Below, piece by piece: positions 52,898 through 61,895 of a DNA stretch of 64,000 nucleotides (positions are counted from its first letter, which is position 1; each line of letters opens with the position of its first letter). Location of the stretch: NCBI GenBank assembly GCA_040081715.1, contig JBEBFY010000014.1:1-64000 (forward strand), given 5' to 3'. A program made the translations under genes and the position numbers. Below the pieces are notes generated by a model. The model had not been told where the DNA came from. It saw only the letters and a program-made list of their open reading frames with translations, and made no database searches. Origin of the DNA: CANKJK01 sp040081715 (GTDB lineage Bacteria > Acidobacteriota > Vicinamibacteria > Vicinamibacterales > UBA2999).

Positions 52898-55699
52898 TCA
52901 GACTCGCTTCGACAGGACCAGGGGCGCGCCGACGGGTTCGTCGGCGGGGTCAAGCACCTGCTCGACGAGGGCCTTCTGCGTGAGCTGGTGCCACGCGGTG
53001 GAGCCTTCCGCCGGGCTCGCGCTACGCGTCCGGCCCACATAGCGGAGCGCCCTGCGATCACCCACGAGTTCCTCGAGCAGCGGCCGCGCGAATTCCCAGG
53101 CACCCATGTTCTCGGGTTCTTCCTGGAGCCAGACCACTTCCTTCAGCTTCGGATATCGACCGAGCACCTCGGTGATCTGCGCGGAGGGGAAGGGGTAGAG
53201 CTGTTCCACGCGGCAGACGGCCACGTGCGTCGCCGCGGCGCGGGCGTCGCTCGTGGCGACATCGACGGCCACCTTGCCGCTGCACAGGACCACGCGCGTG
53301 ACCTTGGAGACGGCCGTGCCCGTGATGTCGTCGTCGATCACCGGGCGGAAGCGGCCCTCGGCCAGCTCGCGAGGCGCCGACATCACGGCGGGGTGTCGCA
53401 ACAGGCTCTTCGGCGTGAGCACGATGAGGGGCAGCGGGTCGGTCGAAAGCAGGGCCGCCTGCCGGCGCAGCAGATGGAAGTACTGCGCGGCCGTGGTGCA
53501 GTTGGCCATGCGCAGGTTGACGTCGGCCGCGGCCTGGAAGAAACGCTCGGGCCGGGCCGAGGAATGTTCAGGCCCCTGTCCCTCGTAGCCGTGCGGCAGC
53601 AGCAGCACCAGCGACGGCGTGAGGCCCCACTTGGCGCGGCCCGACGTGACGAACTGGTCGAGGATGATCTGGGCGCCGTTGATGAAGTCGCCGTACTGCG
53701 CTTCCCAGATCACCAGGTGATTCGGCGTCTGCACGTTGTAGCCGAACTCGAAGCCGATCGCGGCCAGTTCCGAGAGCGGGCTGTTGTGGATCTCGAAGGA
53801 GGCCCGGGCCTGTGGAAAGCTCCGCAGCGGCACGAAGGCCTCACCGGATGCGGCGTCGTGCAGGACCGCATGGCGGTGCGAGAACGTGCCGCGTCCCACA
53901 TCCTCGCCGGTCAGGCGGATCGGTGTGCCATCAGCGAGCACGCTCCCGAGCGCCAGTTCCTCGGCAGTGCCCCAGTCGATCGTTCGCTGGTCGGCGTCGT
54001 CCAGCGCGTGCCAGCGCTTTTCCCGTGTGCGGTCGAGCTTCTTGTGGATCGTGAAGCCCCGTGGCCGTGTCATCAGGCCTTCGTTGATGGCGCGCAGCCG
54101 TTCAAGGGGCACGGCGGTGTCCACCCGCGCGGCGGCTCCAGCCGGTGCCGGGCTGGCCACGGGCGCCACGAAGTCCTCTTCGGGCTTGAGCGTGGCCAGC
54201 GTCTGCTCGAGCGTTGCGAAGTGCGCCTTCACCAGCACGTCGGGTTCGACCGCGAAGCTGTGGCCCTGCGCCGTCAGCGTGCGCGCGAAGAGGTCACGGA
54301 CGGTGGCATGTGCGGACACGCGCTGATAGAGCAGCGGCTGTGTGAAGGCGGGCTCGTCGCCCTCGTTGTGTCCGTGGCGCCGGTACCCGATCAGGTCGAT
54401 CAGGAAGTCCCGGCCGAAGCGCTCACGATAGGCCCAGGCCAGTCGCGCCGCCTCGATGCAGGCGACCGGGTCGTCCGCGTTCACATGGACGATCGGAATC
54501 TTGAAGCCGCGGGCCAGGCCGCTGGCGTAGCTGGTGCTGTAGGACTCGGCGGGAGTCGCGGTGAAGCCGAGCTGGTTGTTCGCGATGATATGGATCGTGC
54601 CGCCGGTGTCGTAGCCCGCGAGGCGCGAGAGGTTGAGCGTCTCGGCCACGATGCCCTGGCCGGGAAACGCCGAGTCGCCGTGGATCAGTACCGGCAGCGT
54701 GACGCCGCCGTCGAAGGTCGGCGCACCGGGCGCATCGGCCGTGGTGCCCGCGGCCCTGGCCATCCCGACGACGACGGGATTGACGGCCTCGAGGTGGCTT
54801 GGGTTGGGCGCCATCGACACGGCAATCGGCCGCTTGGAGCGGCCCCGGACCGCGACGGTGGCGCCCGCGTGGTACTTCACGTCGCCGGTCCAGCCCAGGT
54901 CGATCCGCCAGGTGCGCGAGTCGACCGGGTCCTTGAACTCCGCCAGAATCTGCGCGTAGGGCTTCTGCAGGATGTGCGCGAGCATGTTCAGCCGGCCGCG
55001 GTGGGCCATGCCGATGAGCATGTGCTGGATGCCGTGGTCCGCGGCGCCCACGATGATCTCGTCGAGGATCGGCACGAGCATGTCGAGGCCTTCGATCGAG
55101 AAGCGTGTCTTGCCCGGGAATGTGCGGTGCAGGAACCGCTCGAACACCTCGACGGCCGTGAGCCGGGCCAGCAGGGCGTCACCGTCCACGGCCGCCACAG
55201 GCGGGCGGAAGCGGCCCGATTCCGCCGCGTGCCGCAGCCACTCGCGTTCCTCGGGGACGAACACGTGCGAGTAGTCGTAGCCGGTGGTGGAGCAGTACAC
55301 CGACCGCAGACGCATGATGGCATCCGCGGCGTTGGCCGACGACGCGGCCACGGGCCCGCCCACGAGGCTGGCCGGCAACTCGCTCAGTTCCTGCACGCCC
55401 ACGCCGTGGGCGCCCGGAGAGAGCGACGGATCACCCATGGGTTCCGTGCCGAGCGGGTCGAGGTGCGCGGCCAGGTGACCGTAGCGCCGGATCGATTCCG
55501 CGAGGTTCGTGGCGGCTACCGCTGCCTGAAGACGCGCAGGCGCATGGCCGGCTGCGGGCTGGTGATCGATGGTGGCTGGGGTCCAGTGTGCGAACGCGCG
55601 GCGGGTCTCGGCGTCGACCGACGCGGGATCGGTCAGGAATCGCTCGTAGAGCTCTTCGACGTATCCAGCGTTGACGCCCTGAAATTGATCCGCACCCAT
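52898..55699 (-). CDS. sucA: 2-oxoglutarate dehydrogenase E1
   Basis: I chose ATG 55699 ('MGADQFQGVNAGYVEELYERF'); the frame upstream of it lacks homology. The 933-residue thiamine-diphosphate enzyme has 'YCSTTGYDYSHVF', 'GMAHRGRLNMLAHIL', 'HGDSAFPGQGIVAETLNLS', 'ANNQLGFTATP', 'NADDPVACIEAARLA' and 'RRHGHNEGDEP'. It decarboxylates 2-oxoglutarate and passes the succinyl group to SucB lipoate. The start is only 23 bp from the divergent HAD gene. Confidence 0.95.
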   Translation of the reverse strand: MGADQFQGVNAGYVEELYERFLTDPASVDAETRRAFAHWTPATIDHQPAAGHAPARLQAAVAATNLAESIRRYGHLAAHLDPLGTEPMGDPSLSPGAHGVGVQELSELPASLVGGPVAASSANAADAIMRLRSVYCSTTGYDYSHVFVPEEREWLRHAAESGRFRPPVAAVDGDALLARLTAVEVFERFLHRTFPGKTRFSIEGLDMLVPILDEIIVGAADHGIQHMLIGMAHRGRLNMLAHILQKPYAQILAEFKDPVDSRTWRIDLGWTGDVKYHAGATVAVRGRSKRPIAVSMAPNPSHLEAVNPVVVGMARAAGTTADAPGAPTFDGGVTLPVLIHGDSAFPGQGIVAETLNLSRLAGYDTGGTIHIIANNQLGFTATPAESYSTSYASGLARGFKIPIVHVNADDPVACIEAARLAWAYRERFGRDFLIDLIGYRRHGHNEGDEPAFTQPLLYQRVSAHATVRDLFARTLTAQGHSFAVEPDVLVKAHFATLEQTLATLKPEEDFVAPVASPAPAGAAARVDTAVPLERLRAINEGLMTRPRGFTIHKKLDRTREKRWHALDDADQRTIDWGTAEELALGSVLADGTPIRLTGEDVGRGTFSHRHAVLHDAASGEAFVPLRSFPQARASFEIHNSPLSELAAIGFEFGYNVQTPNHLVIWEAQYGDFINGAQIILDQFVTSGRAKWGLTPSLVLLLPHGYEGQGPEHSSARPERFFQAAADVNLRMANCTTAAQYFHLLRRQAALLSTDPLPLIVLTPKSLLRHPAVMSAPRELAEGRFRPVIDDDITGTAVSKVTRVVLCSGKVAVDVATSDARAAATHVAVCRVEQLYPFPSAQITEVLGRYPKLKEVVWLQEEPENMGAWEFARPLLEELVGDRRALRYVGRTRSASPAEGSTAWHQLTQKALVEQVLDPADEPVGAPLVLSKRV

Positions 55700-55704
55700 A
55701 GCCT

Positions 55705-55710
55705 GATAAT
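55705..55710. promoter_or_regulatory. overlapping divergent -10 boxes
   Basis: In the 23-bp gap between sucA and the HAD gene, GATAAT (extended TGATAAT, plus strand) overlaps CATTAT on the minus strand. The two transcripts would compete for RNA polymerase. No room exists for both -35 boxes outside the coding regions. Confidence 0.35.
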
Positions 55711-55722
55711 GGTACCCCACGG

Positions 55723-56583
55723 ATGATTCGTCTTGTAGCAATCGACATCGACGGCACGCTGCTCGACAGCCACGGGAGGATTCCACAGCGAAACCTCCGG
55801 GCCATCGAGGACGCCGTGGCGCGCGGAACGGACGTCGTGCTGGTGACCGGGCGCAGCTTCCCGTTCGCCCTGCCGGTGGCCCGGCAGTTGCCCCCGGCGG
55901 TGGCGCTCATCGTCAGCAACGGGGCGCTGGAGCGCACTCAGGACGGCATGACGCTCGCCTCCCGGCTCCTGCCCGTGGCCGAGGCCGCGGACCTGCTGGC
56001 TGCAACCACAGCGTTCCGCCACTGTGCCGCGCTCATCTTCGACCGGGACGCCGCGGGCCAGATCGTCGCGGACACCATGGACTGGGACGTGTCGAACCGG
56101 AAGCCCTACTGGCTCCGGAACCGGCACCTGATCGCGCGGACCACGCCGCTCGAGGGGGCCCTGACGGAGGATCCCGTGGAGCTGATGTTCAACGGGACGG
56201 TCGCCGAGATGCGGGTGCTGGCCGAACGGCTGGCTGGTCTGCCCGGACAGTTTGCCGTGGCCCTCACCGAGTACGAGAACCGCGACTTCACGATCCTCGA
56301 CGTGACGGCACCGGCGGCCACCAAAGGGGAGGCGTTGGCGCAGCGGGCCGCGGCCCTGGGCATCGGCCGTGAGCAGGTGATGGCGATCGGCGACAACCTG
56401 AACGACGTCGGGATGCTGGACTTCGCCGGCTGCCCGGTACTCATGGGCAATGCGGCCCCGGCGCTCCGGGCCAGGCCCTGGGCGCTGACGGCGTCGCACG
56501 ACGAGGCCGGTGTGGCCGAGGCAATGGACCGCTTCATCACCTTCAGTCCTACTTCAGCCGATCGGACAGCAGGCCCACGCTGA
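55723..56583 (+). CDS. Cof-type HAD-IIB phosphatase
   Basis: A 286-residue hydrolase with HAD motif I 'AIDIDGTLLDS' (nucleophile Asp), motif II 'VLVTGRS', the motif III lysine in 'TKGEAL' and motif IV 'AIGDNLNDVGML'. The inserted C2 cap of subclass IIB sits between motifs II and III. Such enzymes dephosphorylate sugar phosphates or cofactors such as pyridoxal or flavin phosphates. The 3' end overlaps the convergent transglycosylase by 35 bp. Confidence 0.88.
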   Translation: MIRLVAIDIDGTLLDSHGRIPQRNLRAIEDAVARGTDVVLVTGRSFPFALPVARQLPPAVALIVSNGALERTQDGMTLASRLLPVAEAADLLAATTAFRHCAALIFDRDAAGQIVADTMDWDVSNRKPYWLRNRHLIARTTPLEGALTEDPVELMFNGTVAEMRVLAERLAGLPGQFAVALTEYENRDFTILDVTAPAATKGEALAQRAAALGIGREQVMAIGDNLNDVGMLDFAGCPVLMGNAAPALRARPWALTASHDEAGVAEAMDRFITFSPTSADRTAGPR

Positions 56584-57565
56584 TCGCGTAGTAGTGGGCG
56601 CAGTTGTAGCCGAGGATGGCGTCGTAGCTGGCGTTGACGAGAAAGTGCCGGGCGCCCGCGCTCACCAGAGCCGCGTCGGGTCCGGGGTGTGGCAGCGGAT
56701 TCCCATCGCGGCGCGTGACGCCCAGCGCGCGCCACCTGGCGAGCGGTGCGCCGCCGGACATGTTGCGCACGGCATAGCAGCCCTCGGTCCGCCCGGGAAC
56801 CGCCGCCGCGATCGCCTCGCGCCGTGACGAGGGCAGCGTCACCTCCCGCCCCCACGGCGTTCCCGCCTGCCACCCGTGCTCGACCAGATAGTTGGCGATG
56901 GAGGCGAGTGCGTCCGGCGTGGAGCGCCAGATGTCGCGGCGCCCGTCTCCGTCGAAATCCACCGCGTAGTTCAGGTAGCTCGACGGCATGAACTGGGGTT
57001 GCCCCATCGCGCCCGCCCAGGATCCGCGCAGGGCACCGGCCTCGATGTAGCCACGGTCGACAACGGTCAGTGCGTCGAACAGTTGCTCCCTGAAGAAGCC
57101 GGCGCGCCGCCCCTCCCACGCGAGGGTGGCGAGCGCCTGCGGGATCGGGATGCGGCCCGTGACCCGGCCAAAGCGGGATTCAACACCCCAGATAGCCATC
57201 ACGATCTGCCCCGGAACTCCGTAGGTCCTGGTGATCCGCGTCAACAGGGCCTGGTGTTCACGCGCCAGCGCCCGGCCTGTGCGGATCACGGCGGGGGTCA
57301 CGCGGCTGCGCAGGTACTTGTCGAGCCCCGGGGTGAGTTCGGCCTGTGTGCGGTCGCTCTGGATCACCCGCTCGAGGGGCTCGATGCCGTCGAGCGCGCC
57401 GTGCACGACCGGAGCGGAGACTCCCCGTGCGAGCGCGTCCGCGATCAACTGCTCCAGCCAGGTTGCAAACGTCTCCCGCGGCGGGAGGGGCTCGTCTGGT
57501 GACTGCGCGTGTCCACTCACCGCCACCAGCGCAACCAGCAGCACGGCGGCACAGGTCGTTCGCAC
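56549..57565 (-). CDS. lytic murein transglycosylase, MltB family
   Basis: Starting at GTG 57565 the protein has a signal peptide ('AAVLLVALVAVSGHA'), giving 338 residues. The catalytic glutamate sits in 'MAIWGVESRFGRVTG'; 'GSWAGAMGQPQFMPSSYLNYAVDFDGDGRRDIW' (a long family block) and 'LVEHGWQAGTPWG' are further SLT2/MltB signatures. It cuts peptidoglycan glycan strands with 1,6-anhydro bond formation. No lipobox is evident, so it may be soluble in the periplasm. Confidence 0.88.
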   Translation of the reverse strand: MRTTCAAVLLVALVAVSGHAQSPDEPLPPRETFATWLEQLIADALARGVSAPVVHGALDGIEPLERVIQSDRTQAELTPGLDKYLRSRVTPAVIRTGRALAREHQALLTRITRTYGVPGQIVMAIWGVESRFGRVTGRIPIPQALATLAWEGRRAGFFREQLFDALTVVDRGYIEAGALRGSWAGAMGQPQFMPSSYLNYAVDFDGDGRRDIWRSTPDALASIANYLVEHGWQAGTPWGREVTLPSSRREAIAAAVPGRTEGCYAVRNMSGGAPLARWRALGVTRRDGNPLPHPGPDAALVSAGARHFLVNASYDAILGYNCAHYYAISVGLLSDRLK

Positions 57566-57575
57566 GATGCGGCGA

Positions 57576-57851
57576 CTATAGCAGGGCGGAATGGGAGAGC
57601 CGCAGCCGCGCAATCGTGGCACCGAGGTGGGAGCGGTCGTCGTCCCAGAACTCCACGACATCGGGATGCGCCTCCAGGCGTGCCTGCACGATGCCGCGCT
57701 GCACGCCGGTACCGCGGCCGTGCACGATCCGCACGTCGGGCAGGCCCGCCTCGGCTGCGGCTGTCACGTACGCGTCGACGACGCCTGGAATGTCGCGCGG
57801 GTGAAACGCGTGCAGGTCGAGCGAGGCTTCGATGGGAATGCGGTGCGCCAC
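57576..57851 (-). CDS. Smr domain protein
   Basis: A 91-residue stand-alone Smr (small MutS-related) domain with 'LDLHAFHPRDI' and 'VRIVHGRGTGVQRGIV', the two hallmark motifs (LDLH and HGxG). Smr domains nick DNA or cleave RNA. It lies between queF and the transglycosylase gene on the same strand. Its 3' end is 10 bp before the next start, so these three may form one unit. Confidence 0.87.
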   Translation of the reverse strand: MAHRIPIEASLDLHAFHPRDIPGVVDAYVTAAAEAGLPDVRIVHGRGTGVQRGIVQARLEAHPDVVEFWDDDRSHLGATIARLRLSHSALL

Positions 57852-57867
57852 CGGCCCGCCTGCCTTC

Positions 57868-58218
57868 TTAGCTGGCCGTGTAGGTGGCCGTAACCTTTGT
57901 CGTGATGCCGCCGCGCGCGGAGAAGTCGCCCACTACCTGCATCCGCCTGGGCTGGCATGCGCCTACGAGATCATCGAGGATCTGGTTGGTCACCGCCTCG
58001 TAGAAGATGCCGCGGTTCCGGAATGCAATCAGGTAGTACTTCAACGCCTTCAGCTCGATGCACTGGTCGCCCGGCACGTAGGTGATGCGGATGGTGCCGA
58101 AGTCCGGGAGCCCCGTCTTCGGGCACACCGACGTGAACTCGGGGCAGTCGATGGCGATCTCGTACTCGCGGCCGGGGCGTGGATTGGGGAAGGTTTCGAG
58201 CGTGGGCGTGCTTGACAT
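57868..58218 (-). CDS. queF: preQ1 synthase (7-cyano-7-deazaguanine reductase)
   Basis: A 116-residue type-I QueF with the catalytic cysteine C32 ('TSVCPKTGLPDFGTI', with D39) and the QueF motif 'ELKALKYYLIAFRNRG'. It reduces the preQ0 nitrile to preQ1 using NADPH in queuosine biosynthesis. Other que genes are not in the window. Confidence 0.93.
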   Translation of the reverse strand: MSSTPTLETFPNPRPGREYEIAIDCPEFTSVCPKTGLPDFGTIRITYVPGDQCIELKALKYYLIAFRNRGIFYEAVTNQILDDLVGACQPRRMQVVGDFSARGGITTKVTATYTAS

Positions 58219-58277
58219 GCCGGGGCAATTCTAGCAATTTTGCTTGGAATCCCGGTGGTTTCCGTCACACTGCGCGT

Positions 58278-58306
58278 TTGACCCATCCAGTCACGCGCGC
58301 TAGGAT
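58278..58306 (+). promoter_or_regulatory. sigma-70-type promoter for the HU gene
   Basis: TTGACC (58278-58283), 17-bp spacer, TAGGAT (58301-58306). This is the best-matching promoter in the window, leaving an untranslated leader of about 87 nt before the HU start at 58400. Confidence 0.6.
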
Positions 58307-58399
58307 ACGGCGCTCGTGCGGATTCAGCCCGGCGATTGAGGCGTGAGGTGGCCGGGCTCACGATTTCATACACGCGCAACAGATCTACTGGGGGATGAG

Positions 58400-58699
58400 A
58401 TGGCAGAAGCCCGACGCATGGGCAAGTCCGAGTTGTTTTCGCACTTCGCGGACCGCTTCGAGATGAAGCGGACGCAGGCGCGTGATTTCTTTGACGCGCT
58501 GAACGAGTTGGCCGAGAAGGAGCTGAAGCGCTCCGGTGAGTTTGTGATTCCCGGCCTGGTGAAGCTGGTCGTCCAGAAGCGCAAGGCGCGCCAGGGGCGC
58601 AATCCGGCGACGGGTGCCGCGATCGACATTCCGGCGAAGACCGTGGTGAAGGCGCGGATCGCCAAGCAATTGAAGGACACCGTACTTCCGAGCAAGTAA
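58400..58699 (+). CDS. HU family DNA-binding protein
   Basis: ATG 58400 follows GGGGA; the frame further upstream is not conserved. The 99-residue protein shows the HU/IHF fold: two N-terminal helices ('KSELFSHFADRFEMKRTQARDFFDALNELAEKEL' region), 'GEFVIPGLVKLVVQKRKARQGRNP' forming the DNA-binding arm with the conserved 'GRNPATG', and 'KTVVKARIAKQLK' at the end. It is a small nucleoid protein that bends DNA. Confidence 0.88.
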   Translation: MAEARRMGKSELFSHFADRFEMKRTQARDFFDALNELAEKELKRSGEFVIPGLVKLVVQKRKARQGRNPATGAAIDIPAKTVVKARIAKQLKDTVLPSK

Positions 58700-58776
58700 C
58701 CCGCGTTCCTCCCCCAAGGACAACACGAGCCACCGCAGGGTGCGGGTGTCACGACGGCACCCCGCTCGCGGAGGCT

Positions 58777-58782
58777 TATAAT
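58777..58782 (+). promoter_or_regulatory. consensus -10 box
   Basis: A perfect TATAAT, 20 bp before the start of the small membrane protein gene. The -35 region (ACGGCA at 17 bp) is poor. Confidence 0.4.
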
Positions 58783-58802
58783 GACCCGGTAAACCTCGCG
58801 AA

Positions 58803-59045
58803 ATGATGCTGTTATGGATGCTCGCGAGCCTGTCGATGGTGGTGGCAGCCGCGGCCTGGGCGAAAGCCAGGCGCGCGTCCCGGCGGCTTGCACAGCTCAC
58901 GGAACAGTTCTGGGAGCTGAAATACCAGCACGGTGAGTTGCGGGTCCAGATGGCGCGCTATCTGGCCCCGGACGCCGGCCCGGTGCCGCCGCCTCGACCG
59001 CCAGCCACCGAAGGCTTCATCCCCCTCGCGTCGCTGAAACGCTGA
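58803..59045 (+). CDS. small membrane-anchored protein of unknown function
   Basis: An 80-residue protein: an N-terminal membrane helix ('LLWMLASLSMVVAAAAWA'), a helical, coiled-coil-prone middle ('SRRLAQLTEQFWELKYQHGEL') and a Pro-rich tail. No family recognised. A -10 box lies just upstream and lpdA follows 20 bp after the stop, which supports it being a real gene in the same unit as lpdA and the E2. Confidence 0.6.
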   Translation: MMLLWMLASLSMVVAAAAWAKARRASRRLAQLTEQFWELKYQHGELRVQMARYLAPDAGPVPPPRPPATEGFIPLASLKR

Positions 59046-59065
59046 ACCAGGAAAGAGAGTGTCCG

Positions 59066-60478
59066 TTGGCCAACGCTTATGACCTCGTTGTGATCGGAGC
59101 CGGGACCGGCGGGTACGTCGCCGCCATCCGCGCGTCCCAGCTCGGCATGAAGGTCGCCGTGGTCGAGAAGCAGAAGGCACTCGGCGGCACCTGCCTCCTC
59201 TGGGGCTGCATTCCGACCAAGGCGCTCCTGGAGCACGCGCACGCACTGAAGGTGATTCAGGAAGCGGCCGAGTGGGGGGTCACGATACCGGCGGGTACGC
59301 CGACGATCGACATGACCAAGGTGCATGCCCGCAAGGACAAGGTCATCACGGGCCTCTCCAAGGGCATCGAGTACCTGCTCAAGAAGAACAAGATCGACTG
59401 GATCAAGGGCACGGCGCGGCTGGCGGGCAACGGCACCATCGACGTGTTCGAGGGCGACACACAGACGCTCACAGCGAAGGAGATCGTCATCGCCACCGGG
59501 TCGTCGCCACGGAGCGTGCCCGGCATCACGATCGACCACACGCGCATCATCACCAGCGACGAGGCCATCCACCTGCCGTCGGTGCCCAGGTCGATTGCCA
59601 TCATGGGCAGCGGCGCCGTAGGTGTGGAGTTCGCGTCGGTGTTCCGGCGCTTCGGCAGCGAGGTCACGATTCTCGAACTGCTGCCGCGGCTGGTGCCGGT
59701 TGAAGACGAAGCGGTTTCCGCCGAGCTGGCGAAGTCCTTCAAGAAGCAGGGCATCAAGTGCCTGACGGGCACCAAGGTGACCAAGGCCGTGGCCACCAAG
59801 ACCGGCGTGGACATCGAAGCCGAGACCCCGGACGGCAAGACGGAAAAGCTGTCCGTCGAAGTCCTGCTCGTGGCGACCGGCCGCGGCCCGGTGACCACCG
59901 GGCTCGGCGTCGAGGAGCTGGGCGTCCAGCTCGACCGCGGCTACGTCAAGGTGGACGACCTGTTCCGCACGAACATCCCGCACATCTCGGCCATCGGTGA
60001 TGTCATCACCATCGACGGGCCGCACAAGCAGTTGGCGCACGTCGCGTCGTCGGAAGGCATCATCCTGGCCGAACGGCTGGCCGGGAAGGACGTGCAGCCG
60101 ATCAACTACAACCACGTGCCGGGCTGCACCTACTGCGACCCCGAGATCGGCAGCGTGGGCCTGACCGAAGCGCAGGCCAAGGCCAAGGGCTACGAGGTGC
60201 GCGTCGGTTCCTTCCCGTTCGGCGTGCTCGGCCGCGCCAAGATGGCCAACGAGTCAGAAGGGTTCGTCAAGATCGTGGCCGACAAAAAGTACGACGAAGT
60301 GCTGGGCGTGCACATGATCGGGCCGCGGTCCACCGAGCTGATTGCCGAAGCCGTCCTCGCGCTGCGGCTGGAGTGCACCGTGGAGGAACTCATCAAGACC
60401 ATCCACGCGCACCCGACCTTCTCGGAGGCCATGGCCGAGGCGTCGCACGCCGTCCACGGGGCCGCCATTCACATGTAG
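59066..60478 (+). CDS. lpdA: dihydrolipoyl dehydrogenase (E3)
   Basis: Translation starts at TTG 59066, preceded by GGAAAGAGAG. The 470-residue flavoprotein has 'VVIGAGTGGYVAAIRA', the redox disulfide C43/C48 in 'GGTCLLWGCIPTKALL', the second NAD site 'IMGSGAVGVEFASVF', 'ISAIGDV' and the C-terminal active-site 'HAHPTFSEAMAEA'. It reoxidises dihydrolipoyl groups of E2 proteins, passing electrons to NAD+. It serves SucAB and the E2 encoded just downstream (33 bp). Confidence 0.93.
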   Translation: MANAYDLVVIGAGTGGYVAAIRASQLGMKVAVVEKQKALGGTCLLWGCIPTKALLEHAHALKVIQEAAEWGVTIPAGTPTIDMTKVHARKDKVITGLSKGIEYLLKKNKIDWIKGTARLAGNGTIDVFEGDTQTLTAKEIVIATGSSPRSVPGITIDHTRIITSDEAIHLPSVPRSIAIMGSGAVGVEFASVFRRFGSEVTILELLPRLVPVEDEAVSAELAKSFKKQGIKCLTGTKVTKAVATKTGVDIEAETPDGKTEKLSVEVLLVATGRGPVTTGLGVEELGVQLDRGYVKVDDLFRTNIPHISAIGDVITIDGPHKQLAHVASSEGIILAERLAGKDVQPINYNHVPGCTYCDPEIGSVGLTEAQAKAKGYEVRVGSFPFGVLGRAKMANESEGFVKIVADKKYDEVLGVHMIGPRSTELIAEAVLALRLECTVEELIKTIHAHPTFSEAMAEASHAVHGAAIHM

Positions 60479-60511
60479 TAGTCCGGTCCGCCGGTCCCGA
60501 GAGACGCATCC

Positions 60512-61705
60512 ATGTCGACACCTGTTCTCATGCCGCAGATGGGCGAGTCCATCGCCGAGGGCACGCTCGTCCGCTGGCTCAAGAAGGTGGGTGACTCCGT
60601 CGACCGCGACGAGCCGCTCTTCGAGATCTCCACCGACAAGGTGGATGCCGAGATTCCGTCGCCTACGGGTGGTGTGCTGCTCGCCATTCACGTAAAAGAA
60701 GGCGAGATGGCGGCCGTGAATGGCGTCGTAGCCGTGATCGGCCAGGCCGGCGAGTCTGTCGGCGACCTGACCGCTGTCGTGGCGGCGGTGGCGCCTGCGG
60801 CTGCTGTGGCGGCCTCCACGGCCCCGGTGGCCCGTGCGGCGTCGTCGGGCGGACGCCGGACGACGTCGCCGCTGGTGCGGCGTCTGGCGCGGGAGCATCA
60901 GCTCGACGTCAGTACGCTCGCGGGCAGCGGCCTCGATGGGCGCGTGACGAAGACGGACTTCATGCGCGCGCTCGCGGGTGGTGCATCGGCGAAGCCGGCC
61001 CTGCCGGGCGTCGGGCCGAACGACCGCGTCGAGACGCTCTCCACCATGCGCAGGAAGATCGCGGAGCACATGGTGCTGAGTCAGCGCACGTCGGCCCACG
61101 CGCACTCCGTGTTCCATGTGGACTTCTCGCACATCGCCGAACTCAGGGCGGCAAAGAAGGGCGAGTACGAGAAGGCGGGCGTGAAGCTCACCTTCATGGC
61201 GTTCATTGCCAGGGTCGTTCTTGACGGGTTGAAGAACCACCCGGTGCTCAACGCCTCGCTCGATGCGAACAACGTGATCTACCGCCGCGACGTGCACCTC
61301 GGCGTGGCGGTGTCGCTCGACAACGGCCTCATCGTGCCGGTGATTCCCAACGCCGAAACGAAGTCCACGAAGGAACTGGCCGTGGCGATTGCGGACGTGG
61401 CGAACCGGGCCCGTTCCAAGAAGCTGGCGCCGACCGAAGTGGCCGGCGGCACCTTCACCATCACCAACCCCGGCCAGTACGGCGCGCAGTTCGGCTTCCC
61501 GATCATCAATCAGCCGCAGGTCGGGATCCTGTGCATCGGCACGGTCGAGAAGCGTGCGGTCGTCGTCAACGACGCGCTGGCGGTCCGGCTGATGTCGTAC
61601 CTGACGCTAGGGTTCGACCACCGGCTCGTGGACGGCGCCGTGGCCGACGCCTTCATGGCCGAGGTCAAGCACGGGATCGAGCACTTCGACGCGGCCGCGC
61701 TGTAG
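60512..61705 (+). CDS. 2-oxoacid dehydrogenase E2 acyltransferase (BCKDH/PDH-like)
   Basis: A 397-residue E2 with a lipoyl domain (K43 in 'ISTDKVDAEIP'), a short Ala-rich linker, a peripheral-subunit-binding domain ('TSPLVRRLAREHQLDVSTL', 'GLDGRVTKTDF') and a catalytic domain with 'GGTFTITNPGQYGAQFGFPIINQP' and 'LGFDHRLVDGAVADAF'. It is distinct from SucB at 51.7 kb and better resembles branched-chain or pyruvate/acetoin-type E2s. No matching E1 alpha/beta genes lie in the window. It probably shares Lpd with the oxoglutarate complex. Confidence 0.88.
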   Translation: MSTPVLMPQMGESIAEGTLVRWLKKVGDSVDRDEPLFEISTDKVDAEIPSPTGGVLLAIHVKEGEMAAVNGVVAVIGQAGESVGDLTAVVAAVAPAAAVAASTAPVARAASSGGRRTTSPLVRRLAREHQLDVSTLAGSGLDGRVTKTDFMRALAGGASAKPALPGVGPNDRVETLSTMRRKIAEHMVLSQRTSAHAHSVFHVDFSHIAELRAAKKGEYEKAGVKLTFMAFIARVVLDGLKNHPVLNASLDANNVIYRRDVHLGVAVSLDNGLIVPVIPNAETKSTKELAVAIADVANRARSKKLAPTEVAGGTFTITNPGQYGAQFGFPIINQPQVGILCIGTVEKRAVVVNDALAVRLMSYLTLGFDHRLVDGAVADAFMAEVKHGIEHFDAAAL

Positions 61706-61725
61706 CGGCTGAGCCCACCGGCGGC

Positions 61726-61880
61726 GGTGTGCGGGTCCTGTCGCCTAACAGCCCCACCCGCGGCCACCCCATTCGCGCAGAGTCCGCGCGATGGGGTCCC
61801 GGAGTGTCGGCGCCACACGCATCCCAACGGGAGAGGTGCCTGCGTGGCGGGCGGGCGCCCCGTCCGGCGCCACCCGCACA
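61726..61880. repeat. nested inverted repeats between E2 and the toxin-antitoxin genes
   Basis: An outer 10-bp inverted pair, GTGTGCGGGT near 61726 and ACCCGCACAC at about 61871-61880, encloses an inner hairpin (ACCCCATTCGCGC 61766-61778, GCGCGATGGGGT 61786-61797). The inner hairpin may terminate the lpdA-E2 transcript. The outer pair hints at a small inserted element. Confidence 0.45.
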
Positions 61881-61895
61881 CGAGTGCCGCACCGC

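Noticed and set aside
51650..55726. Plus-strand open frame of 1358 codons
   Set aside because: It runs antisense to sucB and sucA, whose products are unmistakable. High GC at third positions keeps the opposite strand open; the antisense protein has no family features and an Arg/His/Asp-heavy composition.
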